Position numbers and translations under genes: made by a program. From positions 1 through 64,000 of the forward strand of contig OENT01000837.1 in the NCBI GenBank assembly GCA_900239685.1: a stretch of 64,000 nucleotides of DNA, given 5' to 3'. Below are positions 34,750-52,789 of the stretch, one piece after another. Numbering within the stretch: position 1 is the stretch's first letter; each line of letters begins with the position of its first letter. The stretch is from Rotaria macrura. Its lineage: Eukaryota > Rotifera > Eurotatoria > Philodinida > Philodinidae. The notes under the pieces are model-generated. The model did not search any database, was not told the origin of the DNA, and saw nothing but the letters and a program-made list of their open reading frames with translations.

Positions 34750-35610
34750 TATGTCGTTGCAAAGAGCACATCAAACTGAATCAGTTGACATTTTCCAAAG
34801 TTTGTTATTTTGAATCATGGTACGGAAAAGTTTTCAAACAAGATTAAATTCCCAAATTTTCAATACAATTTTAACTACGAAAAGTAACGAGTTTTTCTCG
34901 GATATTTGATTTCTGTAATTCAGATGAAAGCCCGTATTGAGAAACTTCGAATCCCAAAGTTTCAACTCGTTTGGTTTTGTTGGTAAAAAATGACAAAAGA
35001 TTTACTTTTTTGCAACTTTTGCATGAGATAGCTTCACTTGTCATTTTCAGATGAGAATATTTCTAGATGACAAACCACTTTCCAGTCAAAGCTATGTACA
35101 TCCTCGAGCCCCCAAAACAACAGTGAAATTCCTTAAAAGAAATAATGTTTCTAATTTATTTCCAGCAAGCAATGAACTTTTCCCGTCTTGATGTTGGGAA
35201 TTCGACACGGACCCCTCATAAAGAAATAACAAATCAAATTTCGAATTTTGACTTGAAATTTGGTACATACACAGTTGGTTAGTGCTTAACTGAAATACAG
35301 GCATATAAAGAATTGGATCATTTGTAAATCATGCAATAAAATTCAAAAAAGTAAATCTCTTGTCAGCTTTGACGAACAAACCCAAACGAGTTGAAACTTT
35401 GGGATTCGAAGCTTCTCAATACGGGCTTTCATCTGAATTACAGAAATCAAACATCTGAGAAAAAATTGTTACTTTTCGTAGTTAAAATTGTATTGAAAAT
35501 TTGGGAATTTAATCTTGTTTGAAAACTTTTCCGTACCATGATTCAAAATAACAAACTTTTGAAAACGTCAATTGATGCACTTTGATGTGCTCTTTCCAAC
35601 GGCACAATAG
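34750..35610. mobile_element. Large foldback element with ~260-bp arms
   Basis: About 34750-35015 and 35345-35610 are inverted copies: AAGAGCACATCAAACTGAATC pairs with the complement of GATGCACTTTGATGTGCTCTT, ATCATGGTACGGAAAAG pairs with CTTTTCCGTACCATGAT, AGCCCGTATTGAGAA pairs with TTCTCAATACGGGCT, and AACTCGTTTGG pairs with CCAAACGAGTT. The loop of about 330 bp contains an open frame at 35092-35304 (-) without motifs. Divergence is moderate. The outer ends are fuzzy, and no target duplication was identified. Confidence 0.8.
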
Positions 35611-38600
35611 TCGAATTTTTCTACTTCCCTGATTTGACCATTCGGTGCTCTACACTGAAATTCTACTACCTGAACATGTCATGTAGTATCAAGTCAAAAT
35701 TGTCCGACGGCAAGATGCTTTCAATAACATCAAAAGATTGCCCATCGTTGATAGTATTTATGGTAAGAAAATCTTTGATATAACTGCTATCCTTCTAGAG
35801 AAAATGTTGCTATGCAAAGTACCTCAAATCGATTCTACCCCCACATACTTCTAAAGGCTGTACCTCGTGAACGGATCATTCGTTTGAGCTGAAGCATTCG
35901 GGTTGTTCCTATCTTTCCGAGGCCTACCTACTGTAAAACTAACAACCAAATCCGTTAGATCGATTGAGCCACGTCGGCGGGGACATAGGTGCAATGACCC
36001 CTGGTGACATAATTCAGACAATCAGATGATCATAAATATTTCTCAGGCCGATCAGAAAAATAGCAGCAGTCCATTTTCAATCTCGGTATGATCGAGCCAG
36101 ACTAAATTGAACTCCGCATTTTTTCAAAAGTTAAATACTCGTCTCTTCATTTTAATATAGACCTTGAATGTTTAACGATTAAATCGAGCGACGTCAATGA
36201 ATTTTATTTATCAAAGATTCAAAGAAAAATTTAATAAAACAACGAGAGATTTGTTGATTGATGGTATCGAATCATTGTAAAAATTAAAACACGCTTTTAA
36301 AATATACTTGAGTGATTCTGTTGTATTTAAAATAGAGAAAACAATCTATACATATTTTATTTGTCGGTTCGTGACAGCTGTGAGTTTTCAGGGGAGCTCG
36401 TTCTTGTTTCGAGAACTCGGTTCAAAAGTCAGTTGTTTCACATTATACTACTTCTTTCTGCTTCATTGATTTTATACAGTTTTTAGTTCACTTTTCGAAA
36501 AAAAAATTGATACATAATTCCATTTTCTTTTCTTCATTGTCTAACTATCAAACGTCTAGGTACTTGGTAGTTTTTTGTCATTGATTAAACTTTAAAAAAC
36601 ATGTTCATTTGAGAAAAAAAACACGAAACAATGTTGTCTATACTTTCATGAATCGATTTACTCTTCTTACGTAATGATTGTAAATTTGATTTTATGATGT
36701 TTAATGAAGCATTCATAATCAATATGCTAACAATAACCAATAGGTTTAAGATTGATACACGTGTTTGTTTTCAAATAATACATTTTATTTTGCAGACATT
36801 CTGAAATGTATTCTGTTGATCAACATATTTTTTTGGGCTTGAAATCAATCTAATAGGAATCTTACACATCACAAAGTCTTTGTATGACATTCGACAAAAT
36901 GGCCTAGATTGTATTAAACATCATATTATTATTGAAGAGCTTTGAATTATATGGTCCTTGATCAAAATAAATGAAACATCCCTTTCATCTGCATTGATTA
37001 TTCATACAGCGGAAGTGAGCATCCGTTGTATGAATAATCAAAACAATGCTCGGATTATTTTAAACAGGAAGATATTCGTGATCTTGTCGAGATCTTAACA
37101 ATAATGTATTAGCTTTGAATTTAGCTCATATATATATATATAGAAATATGAAGTATTTTCGATTTCCTACGCTCTTTATTATTATTATTATTATTATTAT
37201 TGTTTAGGGGGAGGGAATAATCGTTTTGTTTTCTGATAAAAGCGAAAGGAAAGCTTTCAAAATAATGTAATTAACATTTTTAGGTATTTGTTTTGACTAT
37301 GTTTGTAAATTAATTCTGTAATGAATATGAAGTAGAAAATCTTCTAGCTTCATGAACCTTCTATTTCTTTTTTGATCTTTATTTCGTATCATTGTCAAAA
37401 TCGTCTTGATTTTTAATTTAGGGATTCAATTATCTTATTCCTTTTTACCATCAGTATAGAAGTTCCCTTTAATCACATTCCTTTCGACATCAAACAGAGC
37501 TCCATGTGTGTGTGTGTGTGTATATAAGTCATACCAGTTATTGTGAAGGATCGTTATTAAAGTTGACATGTACCCTTTAAAAATAGTGTCATGATTTGCA
37601 CCGTCTGTGCTCCGCTAGTTCAATAGATTTACTTAATAATTGAGTAAAAACGTAATTTACATTTTAGTAGATCATATATTTACATGGCAATATTGTTCAA
37701 ACAGACCGAACGATTAAAAATAAAAGACATCTCTTGGTTAAGTAGTCGAAAGACAGACGAGGCAACTTCTAATAGAAACTACTCTTATGACATCTAGCCA
37801 GTTTATTCTAACTAAAGACAACAAATATTTTCAAGAATAAAAAAACAACATTCACTTTTGTGTTTCATCAGAGAAGATACAGATGAAAACAAGTATTGAT
37901 CGTGTCTGTGATAAAATTGCATGAAGCTCCAGATAGTTTAAGGATTGTTTTTCTTTTGCATGAAATTCTTCTAATATTTACTAGACTCATCTCGATGTCC
38001 TAATTTAGTTATGAACTTGTTTGATGAAATTTACGCTATGCTGTATCGCAAAATAATGGATCAACAGTAAGTAAAAGAAACTGCCTAATAAGCACATTTG
38101 CGCACGAGTAATTTGCTGACTGTCTACTAAAAACGCAAACAATTAGAAGTCATTAAACTTTTATGAATAGATGAGATGTGCAATTAAATCTGAAAATTCA
38201 TAAGACGACAAACTCTAAGTAATTTCAAGTGAAACATAAAAAGAAATTATAGTTCATTATGCAAAAATTTGTAAGGAAAAAAACTTTCTTTTTAATGAAT
38301 ACATGCGTGTGTTACTTGAATAGAAATTCTAAAAATGAAAGAAATAATCTAGTTAATAGGAAATAGATGTTAGTTATTTGACAGTATGTATCAAAGTTTC
38401 GTGAATTGTCATGTTGTATTCCGGTTTGTTATTTCTATGTTTGAATGTATGTGTGTTGACATACTGACGGCTCATGATGATTCGATTTCATTGCATTCTT
38501 ATTGTCAACAACTAGATATGAGATGATTTTATTAGTGCTTTCTTAATAACATTTAACTTCTTAACATGAAGGTGGCGTGTGATGTTTTGACAGAAACCAA

Positions 38601-39642
38601 TTTGCCTTTAGGGATTCATGTTTACAAGTATTCTAACTTATGCACGTGAAGACATATTGATTTTATCGTTTTTGGGTCAAAAGATAGATTAAGGAAAATA
38701 TTGTCCAGACAAAGTGAGAACAAAAAAGTGATCATCCTTCTATTTTTCAGCTACTCAACGATAATCATTTGAATGAATCGGAATCAAGCGTTGAGTACTT
38801 GACGACATTTCTCACTCGTATTTTATCAAGGTTTTGACGGAATGAAAAATTCAGGAAAAACTTCATCTCTATCTAAAACGTAGTATTCTAATCTCGATCA
38901 GACATATTTGAACATACTTGTCCGATTATTGTACACAGATGTTCAAGTATTCAACAATCGTTTCTTGCCAAGATGTATTCAATTAACGAAGTTATAATTA
39001 TTTGAAAAGGAAATTATTAGACAATGTCACATGTAACTAAAAACCTTTATAGATCTAGCCGATGTTACTTTTAAATATTTTTCTTGTTCAATACATACTC
39101 AAAACAAGTTTTCCATAAAATCATTGATGAAATTCGTCGAAAATCTTTTCTTCACAACAAATAAACTTCCTTTCCATTGTTCAGTGACTTATTCGAGCTA
39201 TCATACTCAAGATAAGATGTTAAACATGCTAATAGATTGATTTCTTCGTCTCCATTTTGTCTCGATTGAACATTTTGCCTGAAGGTTTTTAGTTATTTCA
39301 AAAATACAAATACATGTATATATAGAGATAGATAACATCATCTATATTTCAGAATCAAACGAACTCGAAATCTAGTTTTGGAAATATCAAGTTCACTCGA
39401 AGGAACATTTGATTAGACATTTATTACAATAAATAAATTAGATCAGGATTTATTTATGATAAGAAAAACCAAAGTCTCGAGCAACATAAATCGAAAAAAC
39501 GAGATCGAACTAGTCGTTGTATTCAATAAGAAAAACCAATTAGAAATCGATGAACTCGTTTCTTGTTTAGACAATTTATTTTTTAACATTCCGCTAAGAG
39601 TCAACTGTTAGAAATGCACTTAATAAATTAAGACTACGTTCA
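35611..39642. other. Intergenic stretch with microsatellites
   Basis: No supported gene. The part 35630-36010 is less AT-rich and repeat-like but has no definable ends. Microsatellites: (AT)n near 37127-37142, (TTA)n at 37176-37201 and (TG)n at 37505-37520. The end of the stretch carries the 3' untranslated region of the receptor gene. Confidence 0.4.
37176..37201. repeat. (TTA)n microsatellite
   Basis: Uninterrupted TTA/ATT triplets over about 26 bp, followed by a GTTTAGGGGGAGGG segment. Confidence 0.9.
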
Positions 39643-41723
39643 CTATTTCTGATGTCTAGATGAATAGTTATGGTTTGTTGGACGAGATTTAATTCGCGAT
39701 TGGGTTAAGTTATAATTTTCTTTTGGACGAAATTTAGTACTTCCAAGACGATCTCCTTCATTTCTGTTGTACAGTTCTTTCCACTGGCACCGAAGTATAC
39801 ACATAAGTTCACACCGGAATATTCTTCCGCTGGCGCAATAGAGTAAAAAATTAATGCAAAAATTAGTTAGCATAAATAGTTCTGTTATTTCTTTTATGGA
39901 TTTTAATGTTGCATTACGAAACCCATGAACATAATTAGCGATCCATACAGCACAATAAGGTGCATTGAGTAATAAAAATGAGCCGGATACGAGTAAAAGC
40001 GTTACTGTTACACGATTCGCTCGCGATTGAATATGATTTTTGACGCAAGGTACTGATGGTTTCATTTGTGTCACATATTTCGTGGATGTACTTGATCTTG
40101 ATATTACACTTGATCTTAATTTTGATTTCGAATGACGTTCAGTTTTTTCAGTCTCAATACTACTGTTGATCTATTTTAGAAAAATAAAATCGCAATAAAT
40201 TCACAATCAAAATATAACTTCCTGTCATGCATAGTTTTTATCATCGACGTTGACATGTCGTCTCTCGTCCTTTTGCGTGTCAAAAAAAGAGATTTTCTAC
40301 AAAAATAGATTCGGTCGATCTGTTCTCTCGAAACTTGTCATAAGTTAATTCATCCTATCAAAGGAAATTTAAATCGTAAAACACTTTGTTGGATCACTTT
40401 GTCTTATCCACCAGTCACTCTTTCGCTCTCTCCAAGTCCGTTGCTATGCTTAGATAAATAGGATCAAAATTAAGATTGACGTTTGATTCACATTTAAAAA
40501 CATGTACTTCATTATTTGATTAGTATTCATCCAGTTAATAATTAATGGTTTCACCATAAGTAAATTTTCATTTCTTTTCATTCTGTTGTTAAGATGAAGC
40601 AAAAGAAAAGTTGTACCTTAGTATTCTGTATTCGTAGAAACTGGTTTCCTTCCTAATAGAAGCTTAGATGCCAGCGCGAAAACATCAAAGGTCAACAGGC
40701 GATTCTTTTCAGAATATTTTAACTAGTGGTGCGTGGAAAATATTTACCTGCGATGTTTCCACTTCAGAATTAATCAAGCGTCCTTGAGATTGACATTGAC
40801 TCAATAATGATGAGCGTGGTTTTTCATAAAGTTCATTATGGTTTTTCCGATTGGATGTAGGCTTTGATGAATGCAAGCAAGATAGAAAATCTATAAAATT
40901 ACCAGACCGGCGAGAATTTTTTATCTCCTGTCTAGATGATGAAAAAATAATTAAAACAGATGAAAAAAAAAGAACAACATTGCAAAACAAAGATCTTTTA
41001 CCTTTGTGTCGTATTTTTATCGTTCTCTTCTTTTTCTGTTAATAAACTTTTTCTCCAAAGTTTCGAACAAATAAGCGTATTAACAAAGCCTATTATACAC
41101 ATAGGTACTATGTAAACAGTAGTCATAGTACTTATTGCAAATCGCATATAAATTGAACGATATTGTGGTAAAATATCACAGATTGTATCGTCAATTCCGA
41201 AGCTATGTGTTAAATTAATTATTCCGTAATGAAATGGAACATTGACATTAATTAAAAGGCTCATAATCAATAGAGAAATACCAACGAATCGAGCTATTTT
41301 ACGGCGACATATGATTGCTCGTTTCAATGGATAATAGACAACGAGAAGACGTTCAAAGGTAAATGCAACAATGATCCATGATGATAACAGACGTGTTATA
41401 TTTCTTGCATATTGAACAAGAATACATATAATTGGTGAACTATGGTCAAGAATATTAATACGTGAATGGTATAATTCATTGTGATTACGAAAAGTATCTT
41501 CAATAAGATTTATGCAAAGAAAACAAAGGTCCGATATTGCAAGGCATAAAAGATAAAAATGGGATGATTGTCGGCGATAGCGAGGAGATAAAAATATTAA
41601 TATGGAAAGTGTATTTCCAATTATTCCAAGGGATGTCAATATAAGTGGCCCATATATGGACATATATTGTTCGACAAGGACCAACGTCGATATAGGATTC
41701 GTTTCATTGCTTTGATTTAGCAT
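39643..41723 (-). CDS. Rhodopsin-class (neuropeptide/FMRFamide-like) G-protein-coupled receptor
   Basis: Three minus-strand exons, 41723-41002, 40931-40748 and 40170-39643, join in frame to 477 residues. Exon 1 encodes an N-glycosylation site (NET), TM1 with the GN pair (GIIGNTLSILIFL), TM2 (LAISDLC), a TM3 cysteine (PIICILVQYARN), the end of TM3 with ER in place of DRY (FTFERLLVVYYPL), TM4, an extracellular-loop cysteine (DDTICDIL) and TM5. Exon 2 is a hydrophilic piece of the third intracellular loop. Exon 3 ends that loop and encodes TM6 (VTLLLVSGSFLLLNAPY) and TM7 with an NPxxY variant (NFCINFLLYCASGRIFR). The cysteine pair, the INFLLYC..GR.FR signature and the long loop fit invertebrate peptide receptors. 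It acts at the plasma membrane; the ligand is unknown. Confidence 0.85.
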
Positions 41724-44700
41724 GATTTATATCTTAAACGAAGATGCAATAGATTCTATTAGACGAGAAACAGATCATTTATAAACGATTAGAATGGTTA
41801 AATGACAAACGTCAAGACATAAGATGTTGGCAATATTATACGAGGAATAAGGATCTCTCTTGTCAGTCGATTTATTATCTTACGCGTTTTTTTTCTCTAA
41901 AGATCAGAAAAAAGGAGGAAATGATGGTCCAGTGACTTTTACGACTATTCGTCGTTTTCTTTTTTTTTTCTTCATCCTCTTTTTTTCTCTTCGACATCTT
42001 CTCGGTGGGTACAAGAGCTAAAAAAGAGGACCAAGTGTGCGTATCTGCATGCCTCGGGTTTCATTCAAAGAAACAGGTCAATTGAATATGTAAAGAGCAA
42101 CAACAAAATTCCACAACAAATAAAACTTGGCATATCGTTAAAAGAAATTCAATTTATCAAAGACGAATGTACTCCTCAATCGTGAGAAAGTTTCTGAAAT
42201 GTGCTCAGGGAACGACGCTTAGTAAAAAGTCTTCTACTTTAATACGAGATGAATAAATAACATGGGAAATAAAAACGACGAAACAATTTATTTGACCTGA
42301 AATAAAAAACCGATTTAGTTCAAGCAAAGGTATAAACGAAAGTGAATTGATAAGAGAAAATTGGCTAGTTTCTTTCAAGATCATATTTCAGTCGATTAAT
42401 TATTCCTGTAACATATGGTTCCTTTACAGATAGTGATATTTTTAAACAGGGCAAAAAACGACGCAAATAATGCGTATTTTCTCTCTTGATTTTGTCTGTA
42501 AACATACCATAGTCTATTTCTAAAAAATTGAAATTATGGGCTAGAAATCTTTGATAAGGCCATGGATCTTGTTAAGTAAAGAAGCGGAAGAGAAAACAAA
42601 TGCTTCATTCAGCTTGAGTGATACTGGTGATGATAGTTCTTCCGTCAAAATATTTAATTATACATTTGACTCGTTAAGTTTTTGATAACACAAATTTCTG
42701 ATAACTGTATAAACTTACTGAAGTATGCAGTTGAATCGAATGGAAAAAAAGTGCAGCGGCAAAGCAGAAAGAGTGATTGCAAGAAAAAATTGATGTTAAC
42801 TCAATGTGGTTTCAATCTGTGTTTTTCCTACTCGTCTGTTTAAATGAACTCGAAACACAAAAAATGTGATGAGAACGTTTTCAGTATTTTATGGAACGAA
42901 GGTAAGAAAAAGAAACGTGTATGCTTTAGATTCCTTTGAAGAAAAAAATCAAAGAAAAAAAACAGGAACCATTGAAATATTTTCTCTCGAAGAAAAGAAA
43001 AACGAAACGACCGACAAACATTTAAATCGGTCATTACAATCACGCAAAACGCTCATAATCGTTTGAGATTGTATAAACTATTCACTATTATAATAAATAA
43101 AGAGAAAAATAATCGAGATATATTTCACAGATATATCTGTATGTTACCATTTCTTCCTGCTCGGCAATATTTCAAGAACAAAGATAGGAACTGAATATTC
43201 AATTAAAATTCAACTAATAATCAACAAGTATCAATAACGAGAAAGAAAAAAGAAGTTAATCAATGAAACAAATCAAAGGAAATTAAAATAGATTTGTCGA
43301 TAGAACTCTATTTATTAAGATATCGAATTACTTCCATCACAGTTTTAAGAGATATAGTGATGCACGAAAGTATTCGACTATCACATATATGAAGCGAAAT
43401 AAATACAATTTGTACTTATCAAGTTGAATGACGGGAATAAAAGAGTGTCCAGGCATGATATTTTTCTTGAGAGAGATAGAAATTCAATTTCTTATACTAC
43501 GTTAATGAATATCATACGTAAGTAAGTAGCTTCGAGAATAAAATTATTTCTTAGTCTAACCAAAGAAGCTATAATCGACAGATATAATCGTGAATTGACT
43601 TTTATTGTAAAGAAAAAAAAAGAACTCATATCAAAACCTATCATTTTAAGTAATCTGGTTTACTTTGTTTACACATTAACATATGTCACCGATGACTATT
43701 CGACAGAAACATTAGTTACTTGGCGATTGTACGATTGTACATGTAGATCCTAATTAACGATCTACATTCTGTTTACAACTCATCTAGTTTTATAACAAAA
43801 CAAGAACTCTAATGAGACAACCTAACGGTTTTTTCAGTGTTATTTTAATGTAAGAATGCATGCAGATACGAAAGACACTTATCTGAGAAAAACTCATCAA
43901 ATAATCCGGAAATGTATTCGCATGTCAAAATATATGTTAATACATTCTCGAACATAAATTGTATGTCTTGGCAAATCGATACAATTTCCGTTATATAAAT
44001 ACATACTTGCGTTAATAATAGTTTCTGGGTTCGGTTTATAAATGCAATATTTTTCGTGTACAACTAGATATGTTCGTCGGTTCATAACACTGTTCTATTG
44101 GTCTTACGCTTGCTGCCGATCAAACCTAGATGAGCTTAGGTAAGAACGATGAATAAAGAGGGCGGATATTATTCTCATTTTTCTGTTCTATTGATTTTTA
44201 GCTACGTGAATAAATGAAAATGTTCGTTCCTAGGCGACTTCACTTCCGTGACTCATACAAATTTCATGCACATGACTGCTACACTCACCATTCTTTTTCA
44301 TGTAAATAAACATGATTAGGTTTAAACCACCCATTAATTTACTCGTTTTCCGAATTCATTAATGTTCTGTGTTGTTATTTTGTTTTCTGTTGTTTTTTGT
44401 CATGCGATGCGTAAATAGCAAAAGTAGATTGTGTGCTCAGCTATAAAATACTACTCATTTATAAAATTTATGATTTGAAATTGAAGGAATTGATAATCTA
44501 TTCGTTTATTTTTCTGTATCATAGAAATACTACAATGATGTGCAGTGTTTTGAAAGCAGAATTCAGAATAATATCTAGGCTAATATAAAAACATGGTGCT
44601 GTCGTTTGTTTTTCATTCATTTAGAAAGAAATAACTCAACTGAATAATTTCGGTTATGTTTTTCTGATGGTATTCTATCGGGTTGATGACAACGAGCTTA

Positions 44701-47700
44701 GATAACAAGACCAGATGGAGTCTCTATTTCATCAACACGTTATTGTACATCAGTATGTCGTCAGGTTGGTTTCAGAAGAAAAGAAAACAAGAAGGAGACA
44801 TGCTATGATCAACAGATAAACAGAATAGACCCATTTTTGGATATTGTCTTGATAGGTCCATATTGAACTGAAGTGTTCGTTTCTTTCTTTAGAACATGTT
44901 AGGTTAACAACAGATATCGATTCATTCAACTAGAGTGATGAAAAATAATAAATTTTTTCTTCACTGACCGTTTCTACACTGAGAAGTATCTGTAAAGACT
45001 AAGTAGGATTATATAATTCAAAACATCGGTGACTTGCCACAAGCATAAATATATAAACTGTAAACAATTAATTTGATATTGACAATCTCAACCATCATTA
45101 TTTGATCCCATTGGTTATATCATTGCTGTAATTAACAAGAGCCAACAAATGAAATAACAGCATGATAGATAATTTTTAATTAGACGAGTCAGTTTTGTGT
45201 ATACAAGTTTCGATTAACAATTAAAATAATGTATCGACTCTCTATTTTATTAGAATGTTTTGCATCTGTTTTTTATTCTATTCACCTGTCAATAAAAGAT
45301 GAATAAAATAAATAGTAGCAATTATGGCTTCAATGATAATAGCATACTATCGTTTTAGTATTCATTCGACTGAAACCAATCACGCAGCTTACCTATAATA
45401 AATCGACTGTAGTAAACGTTGTTTTATCCCTGTATAAACATTTGAGAATAGTCAACGGAAAACGCTGCTTGTGTTTTGTTTATATAGAATACGCTTCGAT
45501 TAGTTTTGTCCTCTAAAACTCTAACAAATATCTATTTAATAATATGTCACTGATTATGATTTGGTAAGCAAGATAAACATTATAGTTATTGAATGAAACG
45601 ATTCTATTACTTCACTAAGTCAGACATTTCAATTCAAATCAAACGAAGGTTGTTCACTCTTTAAACGAAGAAACGAAACTGCATTGAAAAAGGCCATTCG
45701 ATAAGTTTCCTTATAAAAATCGACGAATTTTATTTGGTTTTGCAACTGATTATTTTTATGAAAAGAAGAAACGTTTCTCGGCAATGCTTAGTAACATCTT
45801 GATAACTCGTTATTGGCTAATGATTCTAATAGAAAACTGCGATAGGTAATCGGACGTTGATGAATGATTGAATATCACAATTCCAAAATGTTAACATTAG
45901 ACTAAGTTTCTATTTTAGAAATTTGATAGAAGAAAATGTCTAATATTAATGATTTCGTGCAATTTCGATTTTTGTTTCAGTCCATGAAAATTGCATATCT
46001 CTATCTTGCTTCTATCGAAAATTCTTCCAAAGCCACCGCTCTTTCGTTAAAGGTCAAAGGAATGTCAGTTGGAATTCTTTCTTTCCTTGAGATTTCAAGT
46101 TTTGATGTCACTAAATTCTTATGTGAATTAGTACTACATAGTTGACTAACAATCATCAATAGCCATAATTCGCCTTATTTATTCGAATACTCTTCTGTTT
46201 AGCTAAGTTAATGATTGATTAGTCATCGTTTTCGAGTGTTCAAAGTCAGAAAAGTCTCAATACGGAAATTGCATTTGTTCTTAATCAACTAGATATATGA
46301 AAAACTAATTAGAAAAACGAGTTTCTTATAATGAAACAATAGTGATCATCTTGTAATTTACTTTAAGTAACTGTGTTCAATTATTCGATGCGTAATAACA
46401 AATCAAGCATATTTTTACCTTTGAAAAAGTCATGTTCATCATTTATTCGACTAAGATTATTATTAGATTTTGCTCAATTCTATTTTGAGAGAAAAGAAGT
46501 CATTTCCTTGAATCTTTTTCTGTCCTTTAGGAAAACTGTCTTCTAATATTAAGATGAAAACTTGCAGCTAATGTTTTTGCACTATTTGCCGTATCATAAG
46601 AATATTTCATGGGAAAATTTTATATCGAAAATGAACATTTATGTGATACTTACCATATAATTGTATTATATATTTCCATAGAGTGGTTTCAACATTATTC
46701 CTCAGGGTACTAAATTCTAAAATGCAATCTTCTGAAGTGTCTCTTAAACATGATTAAAGTCGAACACATCTATCTTCACTTCTCTATTTCTAATTTCATG
46801 TGACAGCGTGTACAATGATAAGATTCTTAAAGAAGACAATAAAAATTAGCAAGTCAAATCATGATTTGTAATACACACATTTCACATGTTGCTGCAATTG
46901 AATCTTCAAATAAAATGGGTATTTTTTTTTGAACTTACATCAACTACCGGCAATACTTGATTATGTTTTGTATTCGATCTCAAATGAAAATTTTAAACTA
47001 AATTATTTTTTTCTATCGTGTTGCAGTATTCAGCGTTGAATTAAATCGATATATCATGTTTATCGTACAAAAAGTATTCCGAGAGAGAAAAGAATTTTAA
47101 TATTATTCTACATAATGTAAACACAAAATAATGTACACACTCATATGGATTATATAGAATCGAAGAGTGGAACATATCGAAGCGTTAGAATGCATAGAAT
47201 TAAATAGATTTTGCTCACGAAAGCAATATTGAAACTTTCACATGGTCAAACAATGAAACGAATCGTAGACTACACTGACTTGTTGACATCGAATTCGACA
47301 CGTTATCAATAAATTGCAAAAACAAAATGAACTGATTTCAGATCGATGACCTACAGATTGAGAAATTCGCACTCTTTCGTTGAATTTTCAAATCAATGAA
47401 TTCATATTTTTAAGAAAAACCTCAGATGACACATTATCAATCAAAAGATTTGTCAAGAAAAAGAATTGCGTGATCTTTGAGATTATCTCGGCAAAAGAAC
47501 AAATCTACAGTAGATCACAGCATTGACTTCTACTACTACAAAGGACTCTGTTTTCGTGACATTTCCCTAGAAAATGACCATGTCTGTAAATTTAACGAAT
47601 GTAAGAAAACAATTCATTTTGTGTGAGACTCTCAACATACTTTCAATGCCTAACTCAAATTTTTCTCTGATGAATTTTGTAGCATAAAGGCGTATCTTTT

Positions 47701-49143
47701 ATTTGAAGGTCGATCTATTTTTAGAAGAGACGGATAGACGACACAAAATGTTTTTTAAAATAACTACCGAATTTTTTGATCAGACATCAAATAACTAGTG
47801 GGAATGTTTCGTTGTCAAATTTATTCTAAAAGTGAATTCATTGAACTCATGTGGAATAAACCGAAAGTGCCGATGCAGATTCTGTAGAATAAATAATTAT
47901 GACTCGATTTCAAGTTTGATGTCAATGTTGCCGAAATGCATCGTCACTGTGTTTATTCTAACAATTGAATGGCGAATATTGAAATAAGAATATCGTTTAG
48001 AAATCCTATCGATATGTGTTAATGTCATTGATTTTTACATTGAAATTTCTAATGAATTCGACTATTCTGATCTGACAGGTTTCTGACGCGACTGTTCAAA
48101 ACTACGAAGTGTCTTGTGTAGGTTACAGCTAAATGTTGTTGCACCTACTGAAGAATACTGCACAGCGTAGCGTATTTAATAGGCAATCATCTATCTTGTC
48201 GCAATTATTTCAATTTGATGAAGTAGTGCAAGCTTTTTCCTTAATTTATGAGAAAAAACTTACTTGGGCAGATTCTTCAGAAACGTAATGTAGAGCGCAA
48301 ATATTTTCTATGAACTAATTATACTAATGCAAACTATACTTAGTGCAAAATAGTTAAACCAACCTCGTCTCTTTCTAATGATAAACCATTTTTCTCCGCC
48401 ACAGTTGTATGTTTGCTGAAGAAATTATTCAATAATCTTGTTCAGACTACTTCTAATTCGTTTTTTTTCGGTATCTGCTCATTAATAATTTTTGTCTCTG
48501 ATTTTTATAATGTATTAGTATTATTGATATATTTTTCACGAACTTCGAAATATTGCTATTCGATTATTTCAGAAAGTTCGATCGTTATGAATTCATGTCA
48601 TTATCTCGCTAATATTTCGATCGCAGGAAATCAGAACAATCGTTAGATCATTAGTAGACAATGTCACTTCGAATATGATAATTACAGTTGGAGTCCGACC
48701 TGCTCGAATGATTCTCATTCGAGCTGATTTTCGATTGAGCATACCGCAGGTTTGATTGAAGTGAATCAGTTCCATGATCAACATTGGCACAATTTAACTC
48801 ATTGAAATGCGATATTCTTCATACAAATCATTTATAATCTTGCATATTTTTCTTTCGTCTCGAATATTTTGTTCATTCTTGCATACAGGACAACAAATGA
48901 AAAGAAAGATAAATTATTCAATGGTTTTTTATTTTTAGAACATGCATCATTTCATAGAACTGATGAAATTCATTTGTTTTATTGGCATGCTCTATCTATG
49001 TACAAGTTTTGAATACATTGATACGTAAAAAGAGATAACAACGGGTTCGGACGTATTATGTTTGTTTATGTAGTTCGTTGTACAACAAAAATCAAATGAC
49101 TGTTCTTTCGTTACAAGGAAGATATTTATTTTGTGTCTTGTTA
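41724..49143. other. Long intergenic stretch
   Basis: About 7.4 kb with no recognised gene. Two weak coding-like pieces were noted: 48608-48730 (+), an open segment (EIRTIVRSLVDNVTSNM) that could be bounded by an acceptor (cgatcgcag) and a donor (GTTTGA), and 45985-46140 (-), a frame containing IPTDIPLTFNERAVALEEF that is broken by a stop. Neither is assigned. Polypurine/polypyrimidine segments at 41930-42010 and 42840-43000 create overlapping false frames on both strands. Confidence 0.35.
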
Positions 49144-52431
<3,288 letters not shown>

Positions 52432-52746
52432 CTGAAAACAAAACTTACATATACATACATATTCTTCAAAGTTTTATTTAAATATTTGTTGTTTAATTGT
52501 TTTTCGAAAAGAAAACCAATGACAATTAACAAACAATAGGCAAAGAGAATAATTCACTCATTTGATTTGTTCACATTCCCGTTCATTATTTCGTTGACAC
52601 TCACATTCAGACAAACGACAACACATGAAGAAACTTTTCATTAAAAAAGAAGACACAAAACAAGAAAGTAAGAACATTAGCACATCTAGAAATTTTGTCA
52701 TAAAGAAGCTTTTCGTATTTAAGGAATGAACGTATCTGGCGAAAGA

Positions 52747-52789
<43 letters not shown>
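52747..52789. repeat. (AC)n-(AT)n compound microsatellite
   Basis: (AC)10 followed directly by (AT)11, located between the Src-like and NDR kinase genes, about 210 bp downstream of the former's stop codon. Confidence 0.95.

Noticed and set aside
35092..35304. 70-codon frame in the loop of the foldback
   Set aside because: No transposase or other motif; typical chance frame.
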